Position numbers and translations under genes: made by a program
Shown: piece by piece, positions 61,343 to 64,000 of the stretch
How positions within the stretch are numbered: position 1 is the stretch's first letter
Layout of the letters: each line of letters starts with the position of its first letter
From: 73-13 sp035555435
GTDB lineage: Bacteria; Actinomycetota; Actinomycetes; Actinomycetales; Microbacteriaceae
Direction: 5' to 3'
Length of the DNA: 64,000 nucleotides
NCBI GenBank assembly: GCA_035555435.1
Contig: DATMGN010000031.1
Location: 62,001-126,000 of the forward strand
The notes under the pieces: model-generated
Databases searched by the model: none
The model's input: only the letters and a program-made list of their open reading frames with translations
Told to the model about the DNA's origin: nothing

Positions 61343-61663
61343 TCAGTGGCCCTGGGGCGGGAGCGCCTTGATGACGGCGTGGTCGTCGTGGATGACGCCG
61401 ACCTTCGCGGCACCGCCGGGCGAGCCGACCTCGGCGAAGAACTCGACGTTCGCCGTGTAGTAGTCGGCCCACTGGGCCGGCAGGTCGTCCTCGTAGTAGA
61501 TCGCCTCGACCGGGCACACGGGCTCGCAGGCGCCGCAGTCGACGCACTCGTCGGGGTGGATGTAGAGCATCCGGTCGCCCTCGTAAATGCAGTCGACGGG
61601 GCACTCGTCGACGCAGGCGCGATCCTTGACGTCGACGCAGGGCTCGGCGATGACGTAGGTCAC
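61343..61663 (-). CDS. fdxA: 7Fe ferredoxin FdxA
   Basis: A 106-residue 7Fe ferredoxin: the 3Fe-4S half has C-x7-C-x3-CP (EPCVDVKDRACVDECPVDCIY), the 4Fe-4S half CVDCGACEPVCPVEAIYYEDD. An extra C-terminal ~45-residue part is typical of the Mycobacterium/Streptomyces type. It is an electron carrier for P450 or other oxidoreductases. GTG 61663 overlaps the upstream membrane-protein stop (GTGA) and has GAGGAG about 5 bases before it. Confidence 0.94.
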   Translation of the reverse strand: MTYVIAEPCVDVKDRACVDECPVDCIYEGDRMLYIHPDECVDCGACEPVCPVEAIYYEDDLPAQWADYYTANVEFFAEVGSPGGAAKVGVIHDDHAVIKALPPQGH

Positions 61664-62103
61664 GGATACTCCTCTGCGGGCTGCTCAGGCCCACCTATCG
61701 TATCTCCGGCCGGCTGCGCCTCCCGCCCAGCGGCGTGGCGGCGCCCCCGCCGACGCGGCCAGGCGATGACGATGATGGCGGCGATCGGGGCGGCGATGAT
61801 CCACGCCCAGCCGATTGCGTCGTCGCGGACGATGACGCTGCCGCCCGGCCCCGTGAAGGACAGGATGAGGATCGCGCCGATGAAACCGAGGGCGCCGCCG
61901 ATGGCGGGCCAGCGGGTGTCCCACAGCAGTCGCATGGCGATGAGGAACGCGACCGCCGAGGCGATGCCGAGGACGATGCCGTAGGGCACGGGCATGCCGA
62001 AGAGGTCGAAGGTCGCCCGGTGCGCGACGGTGAACAGCACCCCGATCGCTGCCGCGCAGGCGGCGGACAGCACTGCCGCGAGGGCGGTCATGAGGAGGCG
62101 CAC
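61660..62103 (-). CDS. DUF6113-like four-helix membrane protein
   Basis: A 147-residue protein with four transmembrane helices (~5-27, 38-58, 65-83, 97-115) and a basic, then acidic cytoplasmic tail (RRRGRRHAAGREAQPAGD). Function unknown. GTG 62103 is chosen because TACGCT at 62115-62110 ends 6 bases before it; the longer frame from 62157 has no support. It is the first gene of a fdxA-dapC operon, with a GTGA junction to fdxA. Confidence 0.7.
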   Translation of the reverse strand: MRLLMTALAAVLSAACAAAIGVLFTVAHRATFDLFGMPVPYGIVLGIASAVAFLIAMRLLWDTRWPAIGGALGFIGAILILSFTGPGGSVIVRDDAIGWAWIIAAPIAAIIVIAWPRRRGRRHAAGREAQPAGDTIGGPEQPAEEYP

Positions 62104-62193
62104 CCCTCCAGCGTAGGCAAACCCGGCTGCGCCGCCGCAGTGAGACACTGTTCGCATGAACGCCCGGGTGTTCGGCGGGGTGTCGTCTGCGGC

Positions 62194-62304
62194 GTGCGCG
62201 TCGAGGAGATCGAGGATCCCCTCATGCAGCGGATCCGCTACCTCGACAAGCTCGTCGACGAGCTCGCGAAGGGCCGCCCGATGGAGAAGGTCCTCCGCGC
62301 CTGA
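62194..62304 (+). CDS. Small protein of 36 residues
   Basis: GTG 62194 opens a 36-residue frame with residues VEEIEDPLMQRIRYLDKL followed by VDELAKGRPMEKVLRA. All but one third codon position are G or C, a very strong coding signal. The peptide is amphipathic and helical. ATG 62224 (26 residues), with GAGGA 8 bases upstream, is an alternative start. It ends 4 bases before the convergent typA stop. I do not recognise it; it resembles a regulatory or partner peptide. Confidence 0.5.
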   Translation: MRVEEIEDPLMQRIRYLDKLVDELAKGRPMEKVLRA

Positions 62305-62308
62305 GCCC

Positions 62309-64000
<1,692 letters not shown>

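Overview
The window is a contiguous piece of a high-GC actinobacterial chromosome. Third codon positions are almost always G or C, GTG starts are common, and there are signature actinobacterial families (UPF0182, DUF2342, DUF3107, DUF3117, AdnAB, FdxA/DapC). The style of the proteins and of the dispersed repeats suggests Microbacteriaceae or a close relative; that placement is inference. The window is ordinary core and peripheral chromosome: no phage, insertion sequence, integrase or CRISPR array was seen.

Layout. 0-13 kb: end of an enoyl-CoA hydratase gene, TfoX-like and MarC-like genes, a TipA-like MerR regulator with a classic 19-bp-spacer promoter, the initiator tRNA-fMet, a methyltransferase/cupin pair, two NarL-type two-component systems, a NERD protein, a flavin-type oxidoreductase and a fatty acid desaturase. 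13-32.5 kb: a block whose order resembles Mycobacterium tuberculosis Rv3193c-Rv3211: UPF0182, PDZ/Lon-like protease, DUF2342, a ThiF-related protein, uvrD2, nudC, the DNA-end-resecting pair adnB/adnA, DUF3107, a ferritin-like protein and a DEAD-box helicase. 32.5-41 kb: a sulfur-scavenging region with an SsuABC-like importer, a flavin monooxygenase, a rhodanese, and a tightly overlapped cysteine-synthase-like/acetyltransferase/LLM operon. 41-46.5 kb: PHP phosphoesterase, membrane endonuclease/phosphatase-family protein, large GT-C-like membrane protein, Xaa-Pro aminopeptidase. 46.6-64 kb: genes related to the mycobacterial Rv1177-Rv1232c neighbourhood (MgtE-N/DUF1003/Mrp, TatB, O-methyltransferase, DUF3117, DapE/DapD, DapC/FdxA), with citrate synthase and the 3'-truncated-by-window typA.

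Gene expression style. About two dozen genes have a TANNNT-like -10 hexamer ending 6-9 nt before the start codon, so leaderless transcription seems to be the default; genes inside operons instead use ATGA/GTGA overlaps or Shine-Dalgarno sites. This rule also helps choose starts, for example GTG 58783 for citrate synthase.

Most unusual content. (1) Five copies of an exactly 51-nt inverted-repeat element, four of which bracket a DUF559/AbiEi-like nuclease-related gene at 58950-59837. (2) A dispersed repeat carried in frame inside three proteins. (3) Strong enrichment of the 10-mer GGCAGAACGC, often written with disfavoured codons. (4) A phosphotransferase-fold protein without catalytic residues. 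(5) A TipA-like regulator with an internal start that would produce a free drug-binding domain. (6) Several small proteins of 31-56 residues that are easily missed.
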